64,000 nt of DNA, taken from NCBI RefSeq assembly GCF_026625565.1, contig NZ_CP112998.1:4342501-4406500 (forward strand), written 5' to 3'. This document shows, in pieces, positions 8,311-17,785 of the stretch (the stretch's first letter is position 1; every line of letters begins with the position of its first letter). Made by a program: the position numbers and the translations under genes. The notes below the pieces were generated by a model that saw only the letters and a program-made list of their open reading frames with translations, made no database searches and was not told where the DNA came from. This DNA comes from Dyadobacter pollutisoli. Lineage in GTDB: Bacteria; Bacteroidota; Bacteroidia; Cytophagales; Spirosomataceae.

Positions 8311-10764
8311 ATGAAATTTTTAATGAACCTAACTGTAGCATTGCTACTGAGTGGAAGTTTTGCGTTTGCACAAACTCCCGCTGTCACTACCGGAAAAGGA
8401 AAGGTATCGGGCGCTATTCTCGATGAAAAGTCACAGCCGTTCCCATTCGTGAACGTGCTTCTTCTCAATGCCAAAGATTCTGTACTCGTAAAAGGCCTCG
8501 CCGCTGACGAGAATGGAAAGTTTTTGTTCGACCAGGTTCAAACCGGCAAGTACATGACGCTGGTATCGATGGTAGGATATCAAAAAAGTTACAGCGCGGC
8601 TTTTCAGGTTAACGATGACGCGGTGAACCTACCTACCGTCGCGCTCAAAACAGACATCCAATCTCTCAATGAGGTAACCGTTGTAGCTAAGAAGCCTTTC
8701 ATTGAACAACAGATTGACCGCACGGTTGTTAATGTTGAAAACAGCATTGTTTCCGCTGGTGCTACTGCCCTTGAAGTACTGGAAAGAGCGCCCGGCGTTA
8801 CCGTGGATCAACAAAACGAGCAACTCAAACTTCGCGGAAAAGAAGGCGTTATCGTCCAGATTGATGGTAAACAAACATTTCTCTCCCAACAAGAGCTGAT
8901 CACCCTCCTGCGTAACACGCCCAGCGACAACATTGAAAAAATAGAACTGATCACCAACCCTTCGGCCAAATATGACGCCGCCGGTAATTCCGGGATCATC
9001 AACATTAAGATGAAACGTAATAAAAATTACGGGACCAACGGGAATGTTAACCTGGGTGGTGCCTGGGCAAAATATGGCCGGGCCAATGCCACTGCGACGA
9101 TCAATCACCGGGCCGGTAAGATCAGTACATTCATCAATGGAGGCGCATTTTATAACAAAGGCTTCAACAATAATGACATTTACCGGAAGATCCCGTACGA
9201 AAATAAAGTAACCATTTTCGATCAGAAAACGGAGCGGACCAACGAATCGCAGTATTATAATGTAAGAGCCGGGCTGGACTATTTTGCAACGGACAAAACT
9301 ACGGTGGGGGTACTCGTATCAGGATTCTTTAATGACTGGAGCAACCCGTTCGGGCAAACCAATACCCGCATTTTAAATGAAGACCTAAGCCTTCAGAGAA
9401 CATTCCGTACCAATGTTTTCAATGGCGGCAAAATGACCAACATCAGTACCAATGCCAATTTTAAACATCAGTTCGACGATAAAGGCAAGGAGCTTACTTT
9501 CGATGTAGACTATGTTAATTATGGTGGCAAGAAGAACAGTAATTTAAATACCAACTACTTCAAACCGGACGGCTCAGTTGACGGAAATCCCGAGAATGTA
9601 AGAAACAACATGCCTTCTGACATCAACATCGGGGTAGCAAAACTGGACTACACGCAGCCATTGTGGAAAGGCAAAATGGAGACCGGCTTGAAAGCAAGTT
9701 ATGTTACCTCGGACAATGACATGGTTTTTGAAACCAAAACCGATGAATGGGTACTGGATCCGACCCGCTCTAACCGATTTAAATACACTGAAAATGTGAA
9801 TGCGGCTTATATCAATTACAGCGGCAGCATTTCCAAAAAAGTGAAATACCAGATTGGTGTCCGCGGCGAGCACACACATTCGATCGGTAACTCGGTAACA
9901 TTGAACCAGAAACGCGACCGGAATTATGTCAACCTTTTCCCTAGCGTATTCCTGTCCAATCAGCTGGATACCAACAACGTGATCAACCTGTCGTACAGCC
10001 GCCGGATCGATCGCCCGAACTATCAGTCATTGAACCCATTCGAATTTTATCTGGATCCATATACATTCCAAAAAGGAAATCCGAACCTTAAACCACAGTA
10101 TACCAACTCATTTCAGCTCGTACACGTTTACAAAAATTTCCTGAACACCACATTGGCATACAGCCGGATCAAGGATATGATCGCCGACGAATTGCCACAA
10201 CAGATCGCCTCTGAAAATAAAACATTTGTAACATCCGACAACCTGGATAATCAGGATAATGTGAGCCTTACTATCTCATTCCCGATCAAAATCGCCAAGT
10301 GGTGGAATGTACAAACCAATTTCACCGGAGTGTACAACCACTACAACTCGATTTACCTCGAAGAAAAACTGGAAATCAAGCAGGCTTCATGGAATATGTA
10401 TGCAAGCAACCAGTTCACCATCTCCAAAACTTGGTCGGGAGAAATTTCGGGATGGTACAATAGCAGAGCGTTTTACGGTTTATATGCTGCGAAACCGATG
10501 GGAATGTTGAATGCAGGACTTCAAAAAACCATCCTGAATAAGAAAGGAACAATACGCCTGAATGTAAACGACATTTTCTGGACCAACAGGTTCCGTGGAA
10601 AAGCAATTTACAAAGACATTGATTTCAGTGTCAAATCTCAATGGCCAAGCCGCCAGTTCAGACTGACATTTACATACAATTTTGGAAATCAAAATGTTAA
10701 GGGTGCCCGCCAGCGCAATACCGGTTCTGATGATCTTCAGAAACGTGCCAACGGCGGTAGTTAG
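8311..10764 (+). CDS. TonB-dependent-receptor-like outer-membrane barrel protein
   Basis: An 817-residue protein with a signal peptide (cleavage after FAFAQ, about residue 21). A carboxypeptidase-regulatory-like domain covers residues about 30-115 (SGAILDEKSQPFPFVNVLLL). A plug-like domain follows, about 120-230, with LEVLERAPGV and YDAAGNSGIINIKMK. The rest is a beta-barrel of the OMP_b-brl_3 type, ending in an aromatic strand before a basic tail (RLTFTYNFG, then about 25 residues). These proteins resemble SusC but have no SusD partner and no recognisable substrate. A TATCTTTG -7 box lies at 8248-8255. The last 25 residues after the terminal strand are polar, which is a little unusual for a barrel end. 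Confidence 0.88.
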   Translation: MKFLMNLTVALLLSGSFAFAQTPAVTTGKGKVSGAILDEKSQPFPFVNVLLLNAKDSVLVKGLAADENGKFLFDQVQTGKYMTLVSMVGYQKSYSAAFQVNDDAVNLPTVALKTDIQSLNEVTVVAKKPFIEQQIDRTVVNVENSIVSAGATALEVLERAPGVTVDQQNEQLKLRGKEGVIVQIDGKQTFLSQQELITLLRNTPSDNIEKIELITNPSAKYDAAGNSGIINIKMKRNKNYGTNGNVNLGGAWAKYGRANATATINHRAGKISTFINGGAFYNKGFNNNDIYRKIPYENKVTIFDQKTERTNESQYYNVRAGLDYFATDKTTVGVLVSGFFNDWSNPFGQTNTRILNEDLSLQRTFRTNVFNGGKMTNISTNANFKHQFDDKGKELTFDVDYVNYGGKKNSNLNTNYFKPDGSVDGNPENVRNNMPSDINIGVAKLDYTQPLWKGKMETGLKASYVTSDNDMVFETKTDEWVLDPTRSNRFKYTENVNAAYINYSGSISKKVKYQIGVRGEHTHSIGNSVTLNQKRDRNYVNLFPSVFLSNQLDTNNVINLSYSRRIDRPNYQSLNPFEFYLDPYTFQKGNPNLKPQYTNSFQLVHVYKNFLNTTLAYSRIKDMIADELPQQIASENKTFVTSDNLDNQDNVSLTISFPIKIAKWWNVQTNFTGVYNHYNSIYLEEKLEIKQASWNMYASNQFTISKTWSGEISGWYNSRAFYGLYAAKPMGMLNAGLQKTILNKKGTIRLNVNDIFWTNRFRGKAIYKDIDFSVKSQWPSRQFRLTFTYNFGNQNVKGARQRNTGSDDLQKRANGGS

Positions 10765-10821
10765 GTTGGAATCCCGGCCAAACGTGGCCGATATTCATAA
10801 ATTAGTTAGGTTTGTTATGCA

Positions 10822-10861
10822 GAAAATCCATCTCGCGCTATGCGGGATGGATTTCTTATTT
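10822..10861 (+). terminator. Probable rho-independent terminator
   Basis: AAATCCATC and GATGGATTT form a stem around CTCGCGCTATGCGG, with an inner CGC/GCG pairing, and are followed by a T-rich stretch. It lies about 60 bases after the barrel gene and just before the convergent pgk stop. Confidence 0.7.
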
Positions 10862-10884
10862 TAAACAAAACCTGAATGTAACTC

Positions 10885-12075
10885 CTAAGCTTCCAAAGCT
10901 GCAACACCCGGAAGTACTTTTCCTTCCATGTATTCCAACAATGCACCACCGCCTGTCGAAACGTAGCTTACGCGGTCGCCGTAACCTGCATTATTAATAG
11001 CAGAAGCTGAATCGCCGCCGCCGATCAATGAGAATGCGTCGTTTTCTTCCGTCACCGCTACCACGGCTTTGGCGATTGCATTGGTTCCTTTTGCAAGGTT
11101 AGGGAATTCAAATACGCCCATTGGACCATTCCAAAGCACTGTTTTTGAATTTTTAACGATGTCAGCAAAGATTGCAATAGTTTCAGGACCAATGTCCAGC
11201 CCTTGCCATCCGTCAGGTATCTCCCCTGCTTTTACCACTTTCAGCTCAGCGTCATTGCTGAATTTGTCAGCGATAACGGTGTCAACCGGGAGGATCAGGT
11301 TAACTCCTTTTTCCTTGGCTTTTTTCACCAGTTCCAAAGTCAGTTCCTGCTTGTCGGCTTCCAGAAGTGATCCGCCAATGCTTCCGCCTTGCGCCTTCGA
11401 GAATGTATATGACATACCGCCACCGATAATCAGGTTATCTACCTTATCGATGAGGCGTTCGATGATCAAAATTTTATCGGAGATTTTCGCTCCGCCCATG
11501 ATTGCAGTAAATGGTCTTTCTGAATGTTCCAGAAGTCTTTCTGCATTATCAAGCTCAGCCTGCATCACATATCCGCAAACTTTATCCGCAAAAAACTTGC
11601 CGATCACAGCCGTAGAAGCGTGTGCGCGGTGAGCAGTTCCAAATGCGTCCATTACCCAAACGTCGCCGAGTTTGGAAAGTTTTTCGGCGAACTCTTCGTT
11701 ACCTTTTTCTTCTTCTTTATAAAAACGAAGATTTTCAAGCAACAAAACTTCACCTGGTTTCAATGCACCCGCCATTTCCGTTGCGCTGTCGCCAATGCAA
11801 TCGTCTGCGAATTTCACTGTTTTGCCCAATATCAACGACAATGGGTTAACAAGGTGTTTCAAAGAATATTTTTCAGTTGGTCCGTCTTTCGGGCGTCCCA
11901 AATGTGACATTAAAATAACGGAACCTCCGTCGTTAAGAATCTTGCTGATTGTGGGAATTGTCGCACGGATACGTGTATCGTCCGTGATCTCAAATTTGTC
12001 ATTAAGCGGGACATTAAAGTCAACGCGGACCAAGGCTTTTTTGCCTGAAAAATCGTAAGAATCTAATGTTGTCAT
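10885..12075 (-). CDS. pgk: Phosphoglycerate kinase
   Basis: A 396-residue glycolytic enzyme that transfers phosphate between 1,3-bisphosphoglycerate and ADP. The N-terminal signature RVDFNVPLN (residues 17-25) and the SHLGRPKDG loop bind the triose substrate. The C-terminal half has the nucleotide-binding GGGMSYTF segment, the NGPMGVFE loop and the terminal GGGDSA ... VSTGGGA motifs. The length is normal. The gene stands alone. A TACATTTG -7 box lies at 12105-12112 on the minus strand, 30 bases before the ATG. Confidence 0.98.
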   Translation of the reverse strand: MTTLDSYDFSGKKALVRVDFNVPLNDKFEITDDTRIRATIPTISKILNDGGSVILMSHLGRPKDGPTEKYSLKHLVNPLSLILGKTVKFADDCIGDSATEMAGALKPGEVLLLENLRFYKEEEKGNEEFAEKLSKLGDVWVMDAFGTAHRAHASTAVIGKFFADKVCGYVMQAELDNAERLLEHSERPFTAIMGGAKISDKILIIERLIDKVDNLIIGGGMSYTFSKAQGGSIGGSLLEADKQELTLELVKKAKEKGVNLILPVDTVIADKFSNDAELKVVKAGEIPDGWQGLDIGPETIAIFADIVKNSKTVLWNGPMGVFEFPNLAKGTNAIAKAVVAVTEENDAFSLIGGGDSASAINNAGYGDRVSYVSTGGGALLEYMEGKVLPGVAALEA

Positions 12076-12357
12076 GGGCAGGTAAAATTGTTTTCCATAG
12101 GAAACAAATGTAAACCAATTTCTTTATTAAATACTATATGATTGAGAAAAGGCCGCTTTCATAATAGGTATAATGCAATTTTTGCCTTCAATTTTTCTAA
12201 AAAATATCAGTTTAACCAAATTTTAATATCATGTACCCGCCAGTCACCGCCACCGCCTGACTGCCCTATTTTCTTTGCTGAAAGTTGGCAACTTTTCATC
12301 CTCCAAAATGATTTATTTGGTAACTTTATCATTAAAACCAATTCACTTCATCCCGTT

Positions 12358-14097
12358 TTGAGCGACGTACTTCCGAATCCATTCGTGCAGAATTTTGAGC
12401 TCCCGCCGGAGTTCCCGACAGATCTTCCACCCAAATATTACCATGATTATTTCGGCTATGTACTGGAATTTGTCAGGAAGCGGTATGCCCATGTGCTGAA
12501 TGAGAAGGAACTTGCATTTCTGGACGGTTACGACGCACTTTCCGAAGATGCGCAATGTCTTTTTATCCGGTTCAGTAACAGAAGTAAGTCGTTTTTCAGA
12601 GTCAATAGCCTCTCCTATTCCGAAATAGCCGACCTCCCGGCAGTCCTGAATGAGCTGCTCGAAAAGGAATTCATTGAGTCGCTTTGTGATGCCCACGAGA
12701 GCCGTTTTGCGGAAATCATGGAGCTGTTCACAAAGCCCGAGCATTTGATATTTACTAAAATGCTCGAACCCGAGATCATGCCTTCCAAAAGCATCAAGAA
12801 GCCCGATCTCGTGCGCTGGTTGATGTATGAGTACGATTTCAAAACGCTGTGCGAGATTATTTCGCAAACCGAGCCGGTCGTCAAAGTAACATACGAAGTG
12901 GAGGTAATGGTGATGAAATTCCTGTTTTTTGGGAACAGGAATGCCGATATGACCGAGTTTGTGATCCGGGACCTTGGCCATGTTCGTTTCCAGTCGTTTG
13001 ATGAACAGCATTTGTCCATTCAGTTTGAAACCCGGAAGGACATGGACGATACGTTAATGGTCTCGCTGATGAAAGAGACTTTTGACGTGATGAAACACGA
13101 GCTGCCTCCCGAAGAAATCTTCGACTGGTTCATGAACTGGCATGCTGCCGACGCCAATGGATTGAGCCAAAAAGCCCAGCCCTCATTTAATTCATTCATT
13201 CTGCGGGTGAGCGCGTGGCTCGAACGCAAAAAAATGTTGTCGCAAGCCCTCAGCATTTACCAGCTCACCAACGATGCTCCTGCACGTGAAAGGCGAGTAC
13301 GACTGCTTTACAATCTAGGTGAAATCGATGAAGCAATTGCGCTTTGTGAAGAGATTTCCGAAAATCCGCAGAATGCCGACGAGCGTTATTTCAGTCTTGA
13401 TTTTTATGAAAAAATAAAAAACAAAAAGACCCGGGTTATCAAACGTACGACGCAGGCGCTGAAAGCCGCGGAGGCCATTGAAGTACCTGTGATGTACCGG
13501 TACCAGGTCGAACTTGGGGCGATACATTACTACCGGGCACAAGGTTACCAGGCTTTTTTTAGTGAAAATGAGCCCTGGCGCGCATTGTTCGGGCTGCTGT
13601 TTTGGGACATTATATATGATACCAATGTCAAAACCATTCATAACCCGTTGCAGCGCGTTCCGTCTGACTTTTTCCTGCCTGATTTTTATTACAAAAGATC
13701 AGCACAGCTCAAAGAAAGATTGGAGGCAGCTCATTCCAGGGAAATTATAGATGAGCTGGTTAGCAGGACATATGCCGAAAAATATGGCATTACCAATGTA
13801 CTGGTACCCTGGTACGACGGCGCGCTGGAAAAAGTACTGACCCTGACGTCCCTGCTCATCCCTGAAAAAATCCATGCGATCATGCTGGAAATTGCTTTAA
13901 ACCTGCGGGAAAACACCCGTGGTTTTCCCGACTTACTGGTTTGGAATGACTCGGAATATGCATTCATAGAGATCAAGTCACCTACCGACCATTTGTCCTC
14001 ACGGCAATTGCATTGGCAGCACTTTTTTGCGGAGCGTGACGTCCATAGCAGGATTGTGCGGGTCAACTGGATCAAGGAACCCGCTACTCCAATGTAA
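12358..14097 (+). CDS. FAN1-like VRR-NUC structure-specific nuclease
   Basis: A protein of about 579 residues, counted from the TTG at 12358. The N-terminal part (YYHDYFGYVLEFV ... FIRFSNRSKSFFRVNSLSY) follows the FAN1 family pattern, a middle helical region resembles the TPR part, and the end is a VRR-NUC nuclease domain with GFPDLLVW (D525) and FIEIKSPTD (E538, K540). FAN1 enzymes cut branched and flapped DNA and help remove interstrand crosslinks; activity here is inferred. No in-frame ATG exists before the conserved domain. The frame is open further upstream to 12142, but that stretch looks non-coding. The last 14 bases overlap the stop end of the convergent EEP gene. Confidence 0.85.
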   Translation: MSDVLPNPFVQNFELPPEFPTDLPPKYYHDYFGYVLEFVRKRYAHVLNEKELAFLDGYDALSEDAQCLFIRFSNRSKSFFRVNSLSYSEIADLPAVLNELLEKEFIESLCDAHESRFAEIMELFTKPEHLIFTKMLEPEIMPSKSIKKPDLVRWLMYEYDFKTLCEIISQTEPVVKVTYEVEVMVMKFLFFGNRNADMTEFVIRDLGHVRFQSFDEQHLSIQFETRKDMDDTLMVSLMKETFDVMKHELPPEEIFDWFMNWHAADANGLSQKAQPSFNSFILRVSAWLERKKMLSQALSIYQLTNDAPARERRVRLLYNLGEIDEAIALCEEISENPQNADERYFSLDFYEKIKNKKTRVIKRTTQALKAAEAIEVPVMYRYQVELGAIHYYRAQGYQAFFSENEPWRALFGLLFWDIIYDTNVKTIHNPLQRVPSDFFLPDFYYKRSAQLKERLEAAHSREIIDELVSRTYAEKYGITNVLVPWYDGALEKVLTLTSLLIPEKIHAIMLEIALNLRENTRGFPDLLVWNDSEYAFIEIKSPTDHLSSRQLHWQHFFAERDVHSRIVRVNWIKEPATPM

Positions 14098-14881
14098 ATT
14101 CAGCCACTACCGGCAAATGATCAGAGGCGTATTTTTCGTCAATTACCCTGGTTTCACCGCCTTTTAGTTTGCTACCCTTTTTGGCCATGATAAAATCAAT
14201 GGTCTTGTTGGGGGCTTCAACCGGGATCGTAGGCTTGCAGTCCGAGCAGGTTCTCGTGAAATATTTATCAAAATAAGCGATCACGGGACTTTCAGGAACT
14301 GCATTGAAATCCCCTGCAAGGATCATAGGCAGCTCGTTTTTCCCGAAACTTTCCATGATCTTTTCAGCTTGCAGCAGGCGGTTTGGCTCTTTTAACCCCA
14401 AATGCGTACTGGCAAAAATAATTTTTTGCTTCGAAGGCAATGTTACTGTTATTGCTGCAATCGTACGGTTTTCCTCCGGTTTGTCAGCATGAATGGGCAG
14501 TGAAGCTCTGGCCGAGTCAATAATAGCATACTTGCTCAAAACGGCCACACCGTAGTCTCCGCCCTGGTGATCAATGGCTTTGGAAAAATAAAATTTCATT
14601 CCTGTCAGCGCCGCCAGTTGCTGCGCCTGGTTTTTACCTTTTCCGGAACGTTCAGTGTTCACGTCCACTTCCTGCAACGCCACAAAATCAGGTTTTTCAG
14701 CATTAACAACCTTGGCAATTGCTTCAACATCAATTTTATCTCCGGCAGACGGCGGGTTACAATGGTGAATGTTGTACGTCATCACCTTGAAGCGGAATTT
14801 CTTAACTGGCTGGTCAGTTCCCGTGTTTGCAAAAACAGAGAAAGAAATCAGGGCAAGCACACTCAAAAGGGTATTTTTCAT
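14084..14881 (-). CDS. Secreted endonuclease/exonuclease/phosphatase family protein
   Basis: A 265-residue protein with a signal peptide (residues 1-18, ending VFA). The EEP fold is shown by MTYNIHH (metal-site Asn), ALQEVDVNTERSGKG (metal-site Glu), STHLGL, the catalytic GDFNAVPES, and the terminal SDHLPV (Asp-His pair). All key residues are present. Members hydrolyse phosphodiesters of DNA, inositol phosphates or sphingolipids, and the substrate cannot be told here. Export argues against a DNA-repair role. Its stop end overlaps the FAN1-like gene by 14 bases in convergent orientation. A TATTTTTG -7-like box lies at 14914-14921 on the minus strand. Confidence 0.88.
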   Translation of the reverse strand: MKNTLLSVLALISFSVFANTGTDQPVKKFRFKVMTYNIHHCNPPSAGDKIDVEAIAKVVNAEKPDFVALQEVDVNTERSGKGKNQAQQLAALTGMKFYFSKAIDHQGGDYGVAVLSKYAIIDSARASLPIHADKPEENRTIAAITVTLPSKQKIIFASTHLGLKEPNRLLQAEKIMESFGKNELPMILAGDFNAVPESPVIAYFDKYFTRTCSDCKPTIPVEAPNKTIDFIMAKKGSKLKGGETRVIDEKYASDHLPVVAEFTLE

Positions 14882-14979
14882 AAAGAATAAAAGGATTTAG
14901 GATAATGAAGAGCCAAAAATAGTGGATAGATTTAAATCCGTTTGCTATCATTACACATCAATTAACTAAGCATAATCAA

Positions 14980-16299
14980 ATGATAAAGAAAATACTGCTA
15001 ACCGTCGCCTTTCTGGCCGGTTTCGGGATGTCTTTTGCTCAAACCAAGCCCGACGATGTGAAATCCTTCACATTGGCCAACGGGATGAAATTCCTGGTGC
15101 TTGAAGACAAATCCATTCCCAATGCGAACATGTACCTGTTTTGGAAAGTTGGTTCCAGAAATGAGGTGCACGGCATTACAGGCCTCTCCCACTTCTTCGA
15201 GCATATGATGTTCAATGGTTCCAAAAACTTTGGCCCCAAAGAATTTGACCGTTTTATGGAAGCCAATGGCGGCTCCAACAATGCGTATACTACTGAGAAT
15301 GTAACGGTTTACACCGACTGGTTTCAAAAAGATGCATTGGAACCGATTTTTAAACTTGAATCTGACCGTATTGCCAGCCTGTCCATTGACCCAAAAATGG
15401 TGGAAAGTGAGCGTGGCGTGGTGCTTTCCGAGCGCAGCACTGGTCTGGAAAACAGCAACTACCGGCTCATTGGCGAACTCGTGCAGTCCGTGGCATTTCA
15501 GGAGCACCCCTACATGTTTCCGGTGATCGGGTTTGAATCTGACATTAAAAGCTGGACGCAGCAAGACCTGGAAAACTATTTCAAAACCTACTATTCTCCC
15601 AATAACGCTACGGTGGTAGTGGTTGGCGATGTGACTTTGGAGCAGGTTAAAAAACTGGCCGATCAGTATATGGCACCCATTCCGGCGCGGGGGCTACCTC
15701 CCAAGATCAGGACTGTGGAGCCACCTCAAAACGGCGAAAGAAGGGTTACCACATACAAGGACATTGCCACGCCGAATATCCTGATGGCCTATCACGTCCC
15801 GGAAACCAAACACGAGGATTACTACGCGCTGGACCTGTTCAGCAGCCTGCTTACCTCCGGCAACTCTTCCCGATTGACCAAATCACTTGTCATGGATTCA
15901 ACGCTGGCGACCAATGTATCCAGCTTCACGGATCAGAGTTTTGACCCAAGCCTTTTTGTGATCTACGCCATTGCCGGAAACAATATTACCGCCCCGGACC
16001 TGGAAAAAGCGATTGATAATCAGATTGATATGGTTATCAAAGACGGAGTAAAGGACGAGGAACTCCAAAAAGTGAAAAATCAGAAGCTGATGGAATTTTA
16101 CCGCACGCTCGAAACCATAAACGGCAAAGCCAATAGTCTAGGTAGTTATGATGTGTTTTTTGGGGATTATAAAAAGATGTTCGAGGCACCGGAACTGTAT
16201 CAAAAAGTGACCGTGGAAGACATCAAGCGGGTTGCAGCCAAGTACTTCACCGATCGCAACCGTACCGTGGGTTATCTATTGCCGGAGAAATCGAAATAG
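14980..16299 (+). CDS. M16 family zinc peptidase, catalytic-type subunit
   Basis: A 439-residue exported M16B peptidase (signal peptide to about residue 20, SFAQ). The inverted zinc motif HFFEH is at H71, E74, H75, with the distal ligand E151 76 residues later (VVLSER). The second half is the homologous non-catalytic lobe. Its C-terminal substrate-binding segment (SSRLTKSLVMDSTLATNVSSF) lacks the usual Arg ... Tyr pair. The next gene, 42 bases downstream on the same strand, encodes the complementary subunit, so the two probably form a heterodimer in the periplasm that degrades peptides. Confidence 0.92.
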   Translation: MIKKILLTVAFLAGFGMSFAQTKPDDVKSFTLANGMKFLVLEDKSIPNANMYLFWKVGSRNEVHGITGLSHFFEHMMFNGSKNFGPKEFDRFMEANGGSNNAYTTENVTVYTDWFQKDALEPIFKLESDRIASLSIDPKMVESERGVVLSERSTGLENSNYRLIGELVQSVAFQEHPYMFPVIGFESDIKSWTQQDLENYFKTYYSPNNATVVVVGDVTLEQVKKLADQYMAPIPARGLPPKIRTVEPPQNGERRVTTYKDIATPNILMAYHVPETKHEDYYALDLFSSLLTSGNSSRLTKSLVMDSTLATNVSSFTDQSFDPSLFVIYAIAGNNITAPDLEKAIDNQIDMVIKDGVKDEELQKVKNQKLMEFYRTLETINGKANSLGSYDVFFGDYKKMFEAPELYQKVTVEDIKRVAAKYFTDRNRTVGYLLPEKSK

Positions 16300-16341
16300 C
16301 CTCAACCTTCACAACCGACATTCATTCATAACTTTTGATAT

Positions 16342-17718
16342 ATGAAAAAGATACTATTTGTGCTTCTGGGGCTGATAACGCTTTCAGCTTCGGCGCAAAA
16401 CAATTTTAAGGTACCTGCTTATGAGAAATTCAAACTCAAAAACGGTCTGACCGTTTACCTCATGGAGCAGCACGAAGTTCCGCTGATTAATGTTTCGGCT
16501 GTTTTTGACGCAGGTTCAATCAATGATGGTGACCGGTATGGACTTGCCGGTATCACGGCCGACGCGCTGCTTTTTGGTACTGAAAAATACACCAAGCCGC
16601 AGATCGAAGAAATGACCGATTTCGTGGGCGCGAGCATTAATACTTACGCTGGCAAAGATGCTGCTGGCATTACGTCCTCATTCGCGGTAAAAGATCAGGA
16701 AAAACTCCTCGACATTATCCAGCAGGTACTCATGCACCCGGTGTTTGACCAAACGGAATTTGACAAACACAAACAACGCACTGTTCAGGATCTTGTGAGA
16801 CAAAAAGAAAGTCCGCGCGCGGTGATCAACAACTATTTGAATGCATTCATGTTCAAAGATTTTCCATATGCTACTCCCGGCGACGGAATTCCCTCGACCA
16901 TTGAAAAACTTACTGCCGCCGACGCAAAGGCTTTTTATGAAAGTAATTACACGTCGGGACGCGGTGCGATCTCAATTGTAGGCGACTTCAAAGCCGCCGA
17001 TATGAGGAAAAAAGTGACTGCACTTTTTGGCACCTGGAAAACAGCTCCCTACCGAATGGTAAAACGGGTTGCCCCCAATCTCGATTTTAACAAAAGCCGG
17101 GTATTACTGGTTGATAAAGCCGATGCAAGAGAAACTACGTTTGTGATCGGCGGCAAGGGAATCGATTACAACTCTGCCGATTATGTTCCTGTTTTGGTGA
17201 TCAACACCATTCTTGGCGGCCGTTTCACGTCGTGGCTGAACGATGCGTTACGCGTCAATTCAGGGCTTACTTATGGTGCAAGAAGCAGTTTTGCCCGGTA
17301 CAAATTCGCCGGAACGTTCGCGATCAGCACATTTACCAAAAACTCGACGACGGTACCAGCCATTGATATGGCTTTGCAAGTACTGGACAGCCTGCACAGG
17401 ACAGGCATTAATGAGGAAATCCTGTTATCCGCCAAAGCTTACGTGAAAGGTAGCTTCCCGCCTGCGTACGAGTCTGCCGGGGCACTTGCCCGACTGCTTA
17501 CCGACATGCACGTATATAATTTCGATGAAAATTTCATCAATACATTCCAGGCCAAAGTGGATGGCTTAACCACCGCTCAGGCCAAGGAAATCATTGCAAC
17601 TTATTTCCCAAAAGACAAACTGCAATTTGTCCTGATCGGGAAAGCCGAGGAGATCCGGGAGCAAGTGAAAAAGTATGGCGAGATGACCGAAAAACAAATC
17701 AAGGCGGACGGCTTTTAA
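16342..17718 (+). CDS. M16 family peptidase homologue lacking the zinc site
   Basis: A 458-residue exported M16B protein (signal peptide to about residue 19, SASAQ). Where the zinc motif should be, the sequence reads GITAD (residues 70-74), so all three motif residues are gone. The C-terminal lobe keeps the substrate-binding pair, R303 and Y310, in ALRVNSGLTYGARSS. This is the arrangement known from heterodimeric M16B peptidases, where one subunit holds the metal and the other the Arg/Tyr pair. It is expected to work only with the product of the preceding gene. A terminator follows at 17726-17758. Confidence 0.92.
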   Translation: MKKILFVLLGLITLSASAQNNFKVPAYEKFKLKNGLTVYLMEQHEVPLINVSAVFDAGSINDGDRYGLAGITADALLFGTEKYTKPQIEEMTDFVGASINTYAGKDAAGITSSFAVKDQEKLLDIIQQVLMHPVFDQTEFDKHKQRTVQDLVRQKESPRAVINNYLNAFMFKDFPYATPGDGIPSTIEKLTAADAKAFYESNYTSGRGAISIVGDFKAADMRKKVTALFGTWKTAPYRMVKRVAPNLDFNKSRVLLVDKADARETTFVIGGKGIDYNSADYVPVLVINTILGGRFTSWLNDALRVNSGLTYGARSSFARYKFAGTFAISTFTKNSTTVPAIDMALQVLDSLHRTGINEEILLSAKAYVKGSFPPAYESAGALARLLTDMHVYNFDENFINTFQAKVDGLTTAQAKEIIATYFPKDKLQFVLIGKAEEIREQVKKYGEMTEKQIKADGF

Positions 17719-17725
17719 GACCAAA

Positions 17726-17758
17726 AAAACCGGGCAGGAACAGATCCCGCCCGGTTTT
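17726..17758. terminator. Bidirectional terminator
   Basis: AAAACCGGGC pairs with GCCCGGTTTT around a 13-base loop. A and T runs flank both sides, so it serves the M16 operon on the plus strand and SusC/D locus 1 on the minus strand. Confidence 0.9.
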
Positions 17759-17785
17759 CAATTACCCATGCGTAGTTTTACATTA

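Noticed and set aside
12142..12357. Open frame upstream of the FAN1-like gene as a real N-terminus
   Set aside because: It begins with a TTG and reads as AT-rich, low-conservation sequence (many Phe/Asn); the FAN1 family starts near the TTG at 12358.
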